This document shows positions 25,393 through 35,900 of a stretch of 64,000 nt of DNA, in pieces; the stretch's first letter is position 1; each line of letters begins with the position of its first letter. The stretch is from contig NZ_FQXN01000005.1 in assembly GCF_900129985.1 (NCBI RefSeq), forward strand, positions 62,001 through 126,000, given 5' to 3'. The notes under the pieces are model-generated. The model saw only the letters and a list, made by a program, of their open reading frames with translations, made no database searches and had not been told where the DNA came from. The DNA is from Thermosipho atlanticus DSM 15807 (GTDB lineage Bacteria > Thermotogota > Thermotogae > Thermotogales > Fervidobacteriaceae). The position numbers were made by a program, and so were the translations under genes.

Positions 25393-26457
25393 GTGAAAAA
25401 AGTTTTCTTTACAATTTTTCTTCTGCTCTTTATCATCTCTGCTTTTAAGGTTTCTAGACCATTTATTGAAAAAAAACATGATAACAATTTAATATACAAC
25501 AACCTAATGAAAATCAAGATGACATCTGAGGATTTTACATTCGTTGTTCTTGGTGATAACAAAAACTCTGTTTCGACTTTTGAAAAAATTATTTCAAAGA
25601 TTAATAACGATCCAACAGTAAAATTTGTAATTAATACTGGTGACATGGTTTTTGATGGAAATCCTATTAAATACGACTTTTTTTTAAAACAAATAAAAAA
25701 ATTTAAAGTTCCTTTGTTAGTCGTTCCAGGAAATCACGATATTTCAGATAATGGTTATGAAAATTATATAAATTTTTTTGGACCACTTTATTATTCTTTC
25801 TCAATAAAAAACTCATATTTCATAATACTCAACAACGCCAATCAAACAGAAGTAGATCCTTACCAAATGTTATGGCTTGAAAAAAATCTCAATTTTTCTC
25901 AACAATATAAATACAGATTTGTGTTCATGCATGTTCCTTTGTTTGATCCCAGATTCGAACAACAACCAGGACATTCTATGAAAAATCTTAAAAATGCAAA
26001 CAAATTGTTGGATCTGTTTAAAAAATACAAAGTTACTATGCTCTTTTTTGGCCATATTCATGGATTTTTTGAAGGTAATTGGGATGGAGTTCCTTATTTG
26101 ATAACTGGAGGAGCTGGTGCCGAACTAGTTGGAACTGATCCTAATCATTATTTTTATCATTACATAAAAGTTCATGTCTCAAGTAAAGGGGTAAGCTACA
26201 AAATTATTAAAATGAACTCTCCAGATTTTAATTTTATAGATAGAGTTGGGGCTTTTATTTGGTTGTATATATACTCTTTTATTGTTATCAATTACTGGGT
26301 TCTTGTTCTTATTATTACTAGTTTCAGCCTCGGTTTTTTTATTCTAACATCTGATAGTTTCCTATTATTTGTTAAAAACTCATTCAAAAATTTTTCTAAA
26401 TTAACTTTTGTTAACTTAATTATCTCATTTTTTAAAAAATTTAAAAAAACCAAATAA
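25393..26457 (+). CDS. Membrane-anchored calcineurin-like metallophosphoesterase
   Basis: The 354-residue protein has the dinuclear metallophosphoesterase motifs in order: VVLGDNK (D), INTGDMVFDG (GD), VPGNHDIS (GNHD), FMHVPL (H) and FFGHIHGF (GHxH). An N-terminal hydrophobic segment (residues 4-17) and one or two hydrophobic segments at residues 287-325, ending in a basic Lys-rich tail, suggest both ends are in or at the membrane with the catalytic domain outside. Its substrate is unknown. The start is a GTG at 25393 following AAGGAGGAACTATC. A 57-bp gap separates it from the nucleotidyltransferase gene. Confidence 0.85.
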   Translation: MKKVFFTIFLLLFIISAFKVSRPFIEKKHDNNLIYNNLMKIKMTSEDFTFVVLGDNKNSVSTFEKIISKINNDPTVKFVINTGDMVFDGNPIKYDFFLKQIKKFKVPLLVVPGNHDISDNGYENYINFFGPLYYSFSIKNSYFIILNNANQTEVDPYQMLWLEKNLNFSQQYKYRFVFMHVPLFDPRFEQQPGHSMKNLKNANKLLDLFKKYKVTMLFFGHIHGFFEGNWDGVPYLITGGAGAELVGTDPNHYFYHYIKVHVSSKGVSYKIIKMNSPDFNFIDRVGAFIWLYIYSFIVINYWVLVLIITSFSLGFFILTSDSFLLFVKNSFKNFSKLTFVNLIISFFKKFKKTK

Positions 26458-26514
26458 GCTCATCTTCTATGTGTTATAATCAAATTGGGTAAATGTAAAA
26501 AAGGGGGGCAAAGA

Positions 26515-27594
26515 ATGAAAGCTCTTATATTATGCGCTGGTAAAGGCACCAGATTAAGACCTTTGACTTTTACAATAGCAAAACATCTTATTCCTATTGC
26601 AAACAAACCCGTTATTTACTATAGCCTTGAAAAAATTAAAAATGCTGGTATCGAAGAAATAGGTATTGTTGTAAACCCAGAAAACATTAAAGATTTTCAG
26701 AAATTTATTGGTAACGGTAACCATTTTGGTCTAAAAGTGGAGTATATAATTCAAGAAGAACCCAAAGGGCTCGCTCACGCTGTTTGGATCTCAAAAGATT
26801 TTGTTGGAGACGAAGATTTTTTAATGTATCTTGGTGACAACCTAATTTTAGATAACATTAACCCATTTGTTGAGGAATTCGAAAAAGATACTAACTTACA
26901 AGCTTCTATACTTCTTTCTCCCGTAAAAGATCCTTCCAGATTTGGTATTGCTGTTGTTAAGAATGGAGAAATAGTTCAAGTTATTGAAAAACCTAAAGAA
27001 CCACCTTCCAATCTTGCAATTATTGGACTATATTTATTCAGAAAAACCATATTTGAAGGAATTAAAAATATAAAACCTTCTTGGCGTGGAGAATTGGAAA
27101 TAACAGACGCAATAGGTTATTTAATTACAAATGATTTTAAAGTCAAAGGTCATATAATATATGGTTGGTGGAAAGATACTGGAAAACCTGAAGATTTAAT
27201 TGAAGCTAACAGAAAAATTTTAGATGATAGTTACATAAAACACGAGATTAAAGGAGTATCAGACTCGTCGTCTGATATTCAAGGAAGAGTTTCAATAGGG
27301 GAAAATACTGAAATTATAAATAGCACTATAAGAGGTCCCGTAATTATTGGGAAAAATTGTGTGGTTAAAAATTCTTATATTGGACCATATTCATCAATAG
27401 GGAATAACGTAATCGTTGAAAACTGCGAAATTCAAAATAGTATAATCATGGATAACGTAAAACTTTTAAACTTGCCATATCCAATCGACTCTTCTCTCAT
27501 AGGAAAACATGTTCAAATTGTTGAAAGCGAAAAAAAGCCAAAAGCTATGAGATTAGTTATTGGAGACATGGGAAAAGTTGAAATTGTGAGGTGA
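26515..27594 (+). CDS. Glucose-1-phosphate thymidylyltransferase-like nucleotidyltransferase (long RmlA type)
   Basis: The 359-residue enzyme has an N-terminal nucleotidyltransferase domain (ALILCAGKGTRLRPLTFTIAKHLIP, EYIIQEEPKGLAHAV, YLGDNLI, IIEKPKEPPSNLAIIGLYLF) and a C-terminal left-handed beta-helix hexapeptide region from about residue 255 (for example ENTEIINSTIRGPVIIGKN). This is the long RmlA-type layout, which activates glucose-1-phosphate as dTDP-glucose for surface polysaccharide synthesis. No other rml gene is in the window. Start ATG at 26515 follows AAGGGGGGCAAAGA. It overlaps or abuts the HAD gene downstream. Confidence 0.88.
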   Translation: MKALILCAGKGTRLRPLTFTIAKHLIPIANKPVIYYSLEKIKNAGIEEIGIVVNPENIKDFQKFIGNGNHFGLKVEYIIQEEPKGLAHAVWISKDFVGDEDFLMYLGDNLILDNINPFVEEFEKDTNLQASILLSPVKDPSRFGIAVVKNGEIVQVIEKPKEPPSNLAIIGLYLFRKTIFEGIKNIKPSWRGELEITDAIGYLITNDFKVKGHIIYGWWKDTGKPEDLIEANRKILDDSYIKHEIKGVSDSSSDIQGRVSIGENTEIINSTIRGPVIIGKNCVVKNSYIGPYSSIGNNVIVENCEIQNSIIMDNVKLLNLPYPIDSSLIGKHVQIVESEKKPKAMRLVIGDMGKVEIVR

Positions 27595-27599
27595 AAAAA

Positions 27600-28421
27600 T
27601 TGATTAAACTCATTGTTAGTGACCTAGATGGAACTCTCTTGAATGATGAAAAACATATACCACCAAGGAATATAAATGCTCTAAAAAAAGCAATAAACAA
27701 AGGTATCCATGTAAGCATCGCAACAGGTAGAAATTATTTTTCTGCAAAAAAGTATATAGAAGAACTTGGACTTGATGTTCCAATAGTATTACAAAATGGT
27801 GCTTTTATATATATGCCTTTTGAAAACAAAATTTTGTATGAATCTCCTCTTCCATCATCAATAGCAAAAGAAATTATTCTTCTCGCTCGAAAAAATAAAA
27901 TTGATTACATTCTATTTTCTGATTTTCTTGATAAAAAAGATATGTACATGGATAAAAGGCATGAAGGAGGATACAAAAAATATATCGAACAGAATAGTTG
28001 GAGACTAACTTATGTAGATGATGTTCTAAAGCACATTATTAAAGATGTTGTTGCGGAAGTCGTCTTAATTGGAAAAGAAGAGAAAATTTTAAAAATAAAA
28101 GAAATTATCGAAAAAAAATTTCCTGGAAAATTCAGTTTAGTAAAAAACAGTGTAAATGAGGGGTTGGCTTTTTTTGAATTTTTCGGCAGAGGTGCCTCTA
28201 AAGAAGAAGCTTTATCTTTTTTATTAAACTACTTCAATGTAAAACCTGAAGAAACTATGTTTCTTGGAGATAATTACAATGATGTTGGAGTAATGAAAAT
28301 TGTTGGATTTCCTGTTGCTATGGCAAATGCTCCTGAAGATGTTAAATCATTAGCAAGATTTATTAGTGTTTCAAATAATGATGGGGGAGTGGGTTTTGCG
28401 GTTGAAAAATTTGTTCTTTAG
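27600..28421 (+). CDS. Cof-type HAD phosphatase
   Basis: The 273-residue HAD-IIB phosphatase shows motif I VSDLDGTLLND, motif II SIATGRN, the Lys of motif III, and motif IV FLGDNYNDVGVM. A C2-type cap lies between residues 85 and 190. Members dephosphorylate sugar phosphates or nucleotide cofactors, and specificity is not predictable. I choose a TTG at 27600 because GAGGTG lies six bases upstream. The GTG at 27591 is inside that site. The gene overlaps both the upstream nucleotidyltransferase transcript and the downstream TPR gene, so the three are probably co-transcribed. Confidence 0.87.
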   Translation: MIKLIVSDLDGTLLNDEKHIPPRNINALKKAINKGIHVSIATGRNYFSAKKYIEELGLDVPIVLQNGAFIYMPFENKILYESPLPSSIAKEIILLARKNKIDYILFSDFLDKKDMYMDKRHEGGYKKYIEQNSWRLTYVDDVLKHIIKDVVAEVVLIGKEEKILKIKEIIEKKFPGKFSLVKNSVNEGLAFFEFFGRGASKEEALSFLLNYFNVKPEETMFLGDNYNDVGVMKIVGFPVAMANAPEDVKSLARFISVSNNDGGVGFAVEKFVL

Positions 28422-29100
28422 TATACTGTTAATTACTTCTATAATCTCTTTTGCATATACTAAGCTTGAACTTCAAATTGCTGTGGGAGAAAGAAATCAA
28501 GAAAAAGTTCTAAAAATAATTAATTCTCTTGACTATCAATCACTTCCTCTCGATTTCAAATGTGAAGTAGTTCTTGCATATACTGATCTTTATGTTTGGG
28601 GTACCGGAAATGTCAAGATATATCAAGATATAGCTAAAAAATATGTTGAAAACCTCTTAAAATCTTTCCCCACTTATTGGAAATGTCAATATGCCGCTGC
28701 GATGGTTTATGGGCATTACGTCCAAAAGAATTTTTTGCTTGCTTTGATTTATTACAAGAAAATTTTTGAATTTGCGGAAAATGCCGTAAAATACGGTCCT
28801 GATCAATATCTAGCTCATCTTTTAGTTGGAATATTAAACCTTGAAACACCTTTTGGAAATCTTTCAAAAGCTCAATATCATCTTTTTAAAGCTCTTGAGT
28901 TAAACCCAAATCATGTGTATACTTATGTAGAATTAGGAAAATTTTACGAGAGAACAAACAACTGTCAAAAAGCGATTGAAATGTATTCAAAAGCTTTAAA
29001 AGTGAAAGGAGAAGTTATCTGGAAATATATAAATGAGGAAGGAAGACAAGTAGCAAACGAAAGACTTTTGGAGGTGAAAAAAAAGTGTACAAAAAAATAA
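28396..29100 (+). CDS. Exported TPR-repeat protein
   Basis: The roughly 234-residue protein has an N-terminal signal peptide (RLKNLFFSILLITSIISFAYT) and helical repeats. The clearest tetratricopeptide units are AQYHLFKALELNPNHVYTYVELGKFYERTNN and CQKAIEMYSKALKVKG near the C-terminus. The start is probably a TTG at 28396 about six bases after GGGGGAG, inside the 3' end of the HAD gene. Other in-frame starts nearby cannot be excluded. Its 3' end overlaps the hisS start by 16 bp. Likely a periplasmic scaffold. The partner is unknown. Confidence 0.75.
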   Translation: MRLKNLFFSILLITSIISFAYTKLELQIAVGERNQEKVLKIINSLDYQSLPLDFKCEVVLAYTDLYVWGTGNVKIYQDIAKKYVENLLKSFPTYWKCQYAAAMVYGHYVQKNFLLALIYYKKIFEFAENAVKYGPDQYLAHLLVGILNLETPFGNLSKAQYHLFKALELNPNHVYTYVELGKFYERTNNCQKAIEMYSKALKVKGEVIWKYINEEGRQVANERLLEVKKKCTKK

Positions 29101-30344
29101 AAGGCACAGAGGATATTTTTGGGGAAGATATGAAATATTGGTACTTTATAGAAAACAAAGCAAGAGAAACTGCAAGATTATATGGTTATTCGGAAATTAG
29201 AACCCCTATATTTGAACAAACAGAACTATTTGTAAGAAGTGTTGGGGAAGAAACCGACATTGTCCAAAAAGAAATGTACACATTCGAAGATAAAGGTGGT
29301 AGAAGTATTACTCTCAGACCTGAAGGAACAGCCCCTACCATTAGAGCGTTTGTTGAAAATTCAATGGTTACTACAGGTCTTCCAAAACGTCTTTTTTATA
29401 TAGGACCTATGTTTAGATATGAAAGACCTCAACTTGGACGACAAAGACAATTCCATCAATTTGGGGTTGAATTGATCGGGTCATCTTCTCCACTTGCAGA
29501 TGTTGAAGCTATAATTCTTGCAGATAAATTCATCAAAAATCTCGGGCTTGTTAATTATAAGATTAAGATTAATTCTTTAGGTTGTGAAAAAGATAGACAA
29601 GAATATAGAAAAGCTCTAAAAGAATATTATAGGAATATTCTTGATAAAGTATGTAATGATTGTAAAAAAAGATATAATACAAACGTTTTGAGACTTTTAG
29701 ATTGTAAAGTAGATACAAAATATGCAGAAAATGCTCCTAATATAACAGACTATCTCTGTGAAGATTGTAAAAATCATTATGAAAAAACTAAAGAATTCTT
29801 AGAACTTATGGAAATTAATTTCGAAGAAGATCCAAGACTTGTTAGAGGACTTGATTATTATAATGGAATAATCTTTGAAATACACCATGGAAAACTTGGT
29901 GCTCAAAGTGCTGTTGGCGGAGGAGGAAGATACGATAAGTTAATAAAAGAATTAGGAGGAACTAACACCCCTTCTTTAGGGTTTGCAATGGGTATAGAAA
30001 GATTGATAATAGCATTAAAACAAGAAAACATTCCCATAGAAAATATCAAGAATAATGAAATATTTGTGGCTCATCTTGGAGAAAAGGCAAAAATTGAAGC
30101 TTTGAAAATATCCGAAGAATTGCGTGAAATCGGGATTTCTGTTGTCTTTAATACTATGGAACGCGGTTTAAGTGCCCAATTAAAACACGCTTCACGTTTA
30201 AATTGCAAACTTTGTATTATAGTTGGTGAAAATGAACTTGAAAGAGACGTAGTAATATTACGTAATCTTGAAACCGGTGAACAAGTGGAAATTGAAAGAG
30301 ATTTTATAGTTGGTACTGCAAAAGAATGGCTTGAAGAAAGATAG
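29085..30344 (+). CDS. hisS: Histidyl-tRNA synthetase
   Basis: The 419-residue class II synthetase charges tRNA-His. Motif 1 region IRTPIFEQTELFVRSVGEETDIV, motif 2 FRYERPQLGRQRQFHQFGVE, the histidine-A loop VRGLDYYNGIIFEI and motif 3 SLGFAMGIERL are all present, followed by the anticodon-binding HGTP domain (IFVAHLGEKAKIEALKI). The start is GTG at 29085 behind GGAGGTG. It lies within a run of overlapping genes and is followed immediately by a small pseudopilin-like ORF. Confidence 0.96.
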   Translation: MYKKIKGTEDIFGEDMKYWYFIENKARETARLYGYSEIRTPIFEQTELFVRSVGEETDIVQKEMYTFEDKGGRSITLRPEGTAPTIRAFVENSMVTTGLPKRLFYIGPMFRYERPQLGRQRQFHQFGVELIGSSSPLADVEAIILADKFIKNLGLVNYKIKINSLGCEKDRQEYRKALKEYYRNILDKVCNDCKKRYNTNVLRLLDCKVDTKYAENAPNITDYLCEDCKNHYEKTKEFLELMEINFEEDPRLVRGLDYYNGIIFEIHHGKLGAQSAVGGGGRYDKLIKELGGTNTPSLGFAMGIERLIIALKQENIPIENIKNNEIFVAHLGEKAKIEALKISEELREIGISVVFNTMERGLSAQLKHASRLNCKLCIIVGENELERDVVILRNLETGEQVEIERDFIVGTAKEWLEER

Positions 30345-30355
30345 GAGGGGGATAA

Positions 30356-30694
30356 ATTAATTATATTGAAGCTCTTATTGCCATTTTAATTTTAGGTATC
30401 GCAATTACTGTTATTTTTCCAACTATAAATGCTCAAAAAATTGTGTATGAAAAAATTAAACAGGAAGAAATTGTACAACTTTATGCAGAAAATGTGTTCT
30501 GGGATAGTTTGTATAATTTTAATTATAACTTCGAGGAACTAAAAGTGCTTTCTGTAAAATTGTCAGAGGAAAATTTTACAATTGTTGAAAACAACGGTGA
30601 AAAAAATACAGGTTTACGGAAAGTTATGTTCTATTCACTCGAATTTAAAAATAAAACTTATAATATAAGAATAATATATGATTTTAGAAAATGA
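30356..30694 (+). CDS. Small pseudopilin-like protein, apparent ATT start
   Basis: A coding frame of 112 codons runs from an ATT at 30356 to a stop at 30692-30694. It opens NYIEALIAILILGIAITVIF, which looks like the hydrophobic N-terminal helix of mature (pseudo)pilins, including the Glu near position 5. The expected leader ending in Gly is absent. AGGAGGGGG lies about four bases before the ATT, and an in-frame TAA at 30353 blocks any earlier start. The first conventional start (GTG at 30443) has no ribosome binding site and would remove the helix. Function is unknown; a minor pseudopilin is the best guess. Confidence 0.6.
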   Translation: MNYIEALIAILILGIAITVIFPTINAQKIVYEKIKQEEIVQLYAENVFWDSLYNFNYNFEELKVLSVKLSEENFTIVENNGEKNTGLRKVMFYSLEFKNKTYNIRIIYDFRK

Positions 30695-30720
30695 TCTTTT
30701 TCTACTTTGGAGGGGTACAA

Positions 30721-31473
30721 ATGATAAAAGCAAAAAATCTTACCAAAAAGTTCAAAGACTTTATAGCCGTTGATCACATAAACATAGAAGTTCCCAAAGG
30801 ACAAATATTTGGTTTTTTAGGACCAAATGGAGCTGGAAAAACCACAACAATTCGTATGTTAACTGGTACTCTTAAACCTACGGAAGGTGAAATCGAAATT
30901 CTAGGTCTTGATATGAAAAAAAACGAAATTGAAATAAAAAGAAGAATAGGAGTTGTTCCTGATGAACCAAAGATTTATAATCATCTTAAAGGTTTTGAAT
31001 ACTTGGAATTTGTAATGGATATATATAACACCAATAATTCAGAAACACTTAATAGAATTAACGAGCTTTGCAAAGCTTTCGAAGTAAATTATCTTGAAAA
31101 ACTAATTTCTGATATGTCGCATGGTATGAAGCAAAAACTAATTCTAATTAGTGTGTTAATGAGAAAACCTGAAGTAATTTTCCTTGATGAACCTACAGTT
31201 GGCCTTGACGCTAAAAGTGCAAAAATATTGAAAGAACTTTTAAAAAAATATTCAGAGCAAGGAACAACAATATTTTTAACCACTCACATCCTCGAAATAG
31301 CAGAAAAAATGTGTGATGTTATAGCAATAATAAATAAAGGAAAGATAATTGCTCAGGGAACAATTGATGGTTTAAAAAAACAAAGCGGTAGTAAAAACAA
31401 AACCCTTGAAGATTTATTTTTGGAATTAACTGCTCAAGAAGAAGATATAAAACGTATTGTTGAATCATTGTAG
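30721..31473 (+). CDS. ABC transporter ATP-binding protein (ABC-2 type exporter)
   Basis: The 250-residue ATPase has Walker A GPNGAGKTTTIRML, a Q-loop around GVVPDEPKIYNHLKG, an unusual signature region ISDMSHGMKQKLILI in place of LSGGQ, Walker B VIFLDEPTVGLDAKSAK, and the switch His in LTTHILEI. This form is typical of ABC-2/Nat-type exporter ATPases. ATG at 30721 follows TTGGAGGGGTACAA. The permease gene begins 13 bp downstream. The substrate (antibiotic, lipid or peptide) is unknown. Confidence 0.92.
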   Translation: MIKAKNLTKKFKDFIAVDHINIEVPKGQIFGFLGPNGAGKTTTIRMLTGTLKPTEGEIEILGLDMKKNEIEIKRRIGVVPDEPKIYNHLKGFEYLEFVMDIYNTNNSETLNRINELCKAFEVNYLEKLISDMSHGMKQKLILISVLMRKPEVIFLDEPTVGLDAKSAKILKELLKKYSEQGTTIFLTTHILEIAEKMCDVIAIINKGKIIAQGTIDGLKKQSGSKNKTLEDLFLELTAQEEDIKRIVESL

Positions 31474-31486
31474 AGGTGATCGTATA

Positions 31487-32980
31487 ATGAGAGAATTTTT
31501 TATTTTACTTAAATATGGTATTACTAGCTTTCAACCTCAAAGAAGTTCAACCAAAAAAAATAAATACAATTCTTTCAAAAATACCCTGATCTTATCTTTA
31601 TTTGGTTCCTTGCCTCTCGGTATCATAGTTTTTTTCTTTTCCAAAAGTTTTTTTACTAAGTTAAATTCAGTTGATCCACAAATTACTAAACTCTTATTTC
31701 TCTTTTGGATGACTATTCTTTCTTTGTTTTTTATAATTGGATACATTGGTATGGCAATGTATGCCTTTTCCAGAAACGAAGAGATAGAACTTCTTTTAAC
31801 AATGCCAATTAAAAGAAAAATTCTTACAATCTATCAAATATTTGTTTCAACAATTTCACAAATATTTGTTCTTTCATTTTACTTTTTTATCTACCTTGCT
31901 TATTCTGTAGTTACAAAAGAAAATTTATTCTTGGCAATTATTAAGATCTTCACACATTTTCTCTTTTTACTAGCCTTTTCTTCAGTTATTGCAATTTTAC
32001 TAGGTAAAAAAGCAAACAAAGGAATTGTAAGAAAAATAAACTTATTAATTTCTCTTTCAGCAATATTCTTTTATTTTTTTATTATAAGCTTTCAAAACAT
32101 AAATGTAATGGAGTTTCAAGCACTAGCTAATTTACTAAGTTTTTCAAATAAAGCTTACAATTTTCTAGTATGGAGTTTTATCTCATCTGAAACATTACTT
32201 TTTGCTTTTATAACTGCTTTCTTCCTTATAATTATTTTCTCAATTTTAGCAAATAATATGGCTTTTGAATCTATTGAAAGAAAAACTAAAAAGAACTATA
32301 AAATCAAAGGTTCAGGTTCAGTATTTAAAGCAATTTTTTATAAAGACTTTAAAGCTGTTAAAAGATACGAACAATTTTTATACTTTATATTATATCCAAT
32401 AGGCTTTGGAATTTTCTTCTCTCTTGTTAACAAAGATCCTTTTGTAACTATTTTTACTATAATTCCTATAACTACTTTTTATGTCGCGTTTGAAACTGCT
32501 ATACTAACCACTGCGGAAGTTTCAAATATTAAAATTACTCTCACATATCCTATAAAACTTACTAATTTAATGGTTCCTAAAATAAGCATTCCAACTATTT
32601 TAAATTTTTTAATCGTAGTAGGAGTGTTTCTCATTTCATCTATTAAAATGAGTCCTTCTCCACTCATTTTAATTATTCTCCCTATTTCTTTCCTTCTATT
32701 TACAATGAGTTCCATAATCGGAATGTACTTTGTCGTAAAGAATCCTCCAAGTACCGAGAACATGAGTAAAATTTTCGGGATATGGCAGACTCTAACAATT
32801 GAAGGTATTACTATGGGAACTGGTTTTGGAGCAATATTTCCATTAATATTTTTAAGTAATCCTCAGGCATCTTATTCAACCAAACTTTTTTCTTTACTTG
32901 CTATGATTGGTTCTATTACTGTTGCTGTAATTATATCAATTACCACATTTAAAAAGCTTAAACGATTATTACTATCTTAA
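31487..32980 (+). CDS. ABC transporter permease, large multi-spanning
   Basis: The 497-residue membrane protein has about ten to twelve hydrophobic helices separated by short loops. A conserved-looking cytoplasmic segment ALLAMP-like (EIELLLTMPIKRKILTIYQIFVS, about residues 94-116) is typical of ABC-2-type permeases, where LLxxP coupling motifs touch the ATPase. It is the partner of the ATPase at 30721. ATG at 31487 follows GAGGTGATCGTATA. Its stop codon overlaps the convergent RecQ-fusion gene by 9 bp. Confidence 0.85.
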   Translation: MREFFILLKYGITSFQPQRSSTKKNKYNSFKNTLILSLFGSLPLGIIVFFFSKSFFTKLNSVDPQITKLLFLFWMTILSLFFIIGYIGMAMYAFSRNEEIELLLTMPIKRKILTIYQIFVSTISQIFVLSFYFFIYLAYSVVTKENLFLAIIKIFTHFLFLLAFSSVIAILLGKKANKGIVRKINLLISLSAIFFYFFIISFQNINVMEFQALANLLSFSNKAYNFLVWSFISSETLLFAFITAFFLIIIFSILANNMAFESIERKTKKNYKIKGSGSVFKAIFYKDFKAVKRYEQFLYFILYPIGFGIFFSLVNKDPFVTIFTIIPITTFYVAFETAILTTAEVSNIKITLTYPIKLTNLMVPKISIPTILNFLIVVGVFLISSIKMSPSPLILIILPISFLLFTMSSIIGMYFVVKNPPSTENMSKIFGIWQTLTIEGITMGTGFGAIFPLIFLSNPQASYSTKLFSLLAMIGSITVAVIISITTFKKLKRLLLS

Positions 32981-35900
32981 TATTACTTTTGCTTTCTTAA
33001 ATTCCGATTTTTTTAACTTCTTTTCATTAATATCCATACAATAATTCCTTGCGATTTTTTGAATTTTTTTCAGAACTTTTTCCACAAAGAGTTTGTTTGA
33101 ATACAATGAAAAGATTCTAAGATTATTAATAACAATTTTTTCCTTTTGGTTCTTCAACCCCAAAAGAGCTTTGATTAAATATAAATATGAATTGTCTGGG
33201 TAATTTTCAAAAAGTCTTTCAATATTTGAGCTTAAAAACTCCAGTTCTTTTCTGCTTGCTTCTTCATTTATTTCATCTATAAAACTCAATAATTTTCTCT
33301 CATCTTTTTTTTGAATTATTTCTATAATTTTTCTGGTATAAATTGATTCATTAAAATAATTTAAAATATATCGCTTTACTTCTTCGTTACTACTTGCATT
33401 TCTAGCTAATTGAACTAAATTAAATAATGTTTTTCTCCTTTGTTTTTCCACTCTCTCATACATATAGTCAATTAATATCTTTATAGCTTCTTCTACTCTT
33501 ACCCTTTTATCAATATTCTCAATTTTTTTGACTCCAAATAAAAATTTATTTAAATTAAAAGCCACATCTTCCTGCGTTTTTTTCGAAATTTTTAATTCAT
33601 ATATCTTTTCATTAGCTTTATATTCCACAGTATAATTGTCAATAATCCCTAAAACGTTTAGTCTATAAAGTATCTTTTCAAAATAATTCTCCTTAGATTT
33701 CACCTCAATGAATTTGTAACTCCCTTCATTTATTGTTGAAATGTATTTCTTAATTTTTTCGTAAAAATTTAGAGTTTTTGCTATTTCATAACTTTTACCT
33801 TTAAACGAATTAAAATGAAAATGTAATTGAGAAAAAATATCATCATTTATAAATTTATAATTCTCAAATATTTTTAAAGCAATTTTATTAGAAATTTTTG
33901 TATTAAGAATAACATCAGTCAGCGCGGGATTCTTTTCTGTAAAAATCAAAAAAGAATATGATTTTTTCCTATCCCTTCCCGCCCTTCCTGCTTCTTGGTA
34001 AAAAGACTCAATAGATGAAGGAAGGTTATAATGAATGGTATATCTAATATTTGATTTATCAATTCCCATTCCAAAAGCTTTTGTTGCAACTAATAATTGT
34101 ATTTCCTCATTTAGAAACTTGGATTGTATTTCTTGTTTGTACCTATTATAATCTTTCGTTTTTAACTTTTTTGGTTTTTTACCAGAATAAATCCCTGGTT
34201 TTAAACCACAATTCTTTAATGTTTTATAAATAGAATAAACCCCATTTTCCCCGGAAATAGTGTTTGAAAAAATTATTCCAGCCACTTCAAAAGTGTTTTC
34301 TACATTTAACAACTTTGGTAACCTCTTATATAGAATATCTATTAAAACTTGCTCTTTTTCAAATGTTTTGATAACCTCCATATGTAATTCTTTTCTGTCA
34401 AATGTTTTAGGAGTTAGAATTGAAACGTTATCTTTAAGATTTAAAATCTCTTGGATATCTTTTAAAACAACATACGATGCTGTTCCTGTTAGGGCTATTA
34501 TTTTAGGGTTTTTGTCATTTACAATTTGTTTTAAATTTTTAGAAACGTTTAAATAAGATGGTCGAAAATCATGTCCCCACTCCGAGATACAATGAGCTTC
34601 ATCAATTACCAAAAAAGGTAACTTCAAGTTTATCTCATTTAATAATTTTCTAAAACTTTTTATTTGTAGTCTTTCAGGAGAAATAAATAAAAATTTATAT
34701 CTACCAAATTTTAAATCTTTCAAAATTAATTCCTTGTTTTCTTTTTTCTGATCACTGTTTATATATGCACAGGAATTTATACCTAATTCTTTTAACTTTT
34801 TAACTTGATCTTCCATCAAAGACTTTATTGGATCAACTATAACAATGGTTCCTGGTTGCAACAAAGCACTTAATTGGTATGTAAGTGATTTTCCACTTCC
34901 CGTAGGAAAAAGACCAATTACTGATTTTGTTCCTAAGATATTTGATATTAATTCCAGTTGTCCCTCTCTAAAATCTTTCTTTCTAAACACATTTTCAAGG
35001 ATAAATTTTAAAGAATTCTCTTTTTCCTTATTTATAGTATATTTTTGAATTTCAAAATCATAAAATTCTTTAGAGTTATCAGATAAAGCATAATACAATG
35101 GAAAAACTTTAATGTACTTATTATTCTTTATGTTATATTGTCTCCTCTTAACATTCATTCCAAAATCAATAATGAGGTCAAATTTTTCATCGCTTTCAAT
35201 TTCCGGCAAATTCTTGTACTGAACTTCAATTAACTCACTATTTTCCAACAAATCTACGTCTTCTTCTCTAAAAACTGTTAAATTAATTTTTGGAAATGTG
35301 GAATCAAACAATCTTGATAAATTTTTCATGTACAATGAAAAATCTTCCATAGCAATCTTTGAAAAGGAAGCATCATTTTCAATAACTGCTATTCTCCACT
35401 CTTTTTTCTCATTTAAACCACCATATACTATTTCTTTAACAAGAATTTTATGGAGCCATGAAGAAAGGATAGAAATTGCGAAAATGTTATCTTTTGAAAC
35501 CTGAAGATTTTTTAGTTCTGTTATATATCTGTCTATAGACGTTTTATTAACTTTTTCGCTTAATTTCCTCTCAAAGAAAAGTGAGGAATAAGTAGGAACA
35601 CCTCTTTGAAGAATATTATTATATATCTTTGCAGTCAAAATAAGGGGGGTGTTGTCTTCTTCTGGTGTGAAAATAAAAGAGTCATCTATAAAAAAGTTTG
35701 AAAATCCAATAAAAAAATTCATATCTAATTTACTTAGTATGTTATCAAAAAACTTTGGATAAAAAAGACAATTATAACTCGTTAATGAAGAAACCTTTTC
35801 GTTATTCCTTATAGTTTGTGCAAGAAATACTCCAATTACATCTTTTGCACCATATGCAATGAGAGTATCCGCTATTTTTTGAAATGAATTACCAGTTGTA

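Noticed and set aside
30443-30694. The GTG at 30443 as start of the small gene after hisS.
   Set aside because: It has no Shine-Dalgarno sequence and removes the hydrophobic helix that continues upstream in the same frame to 30356.
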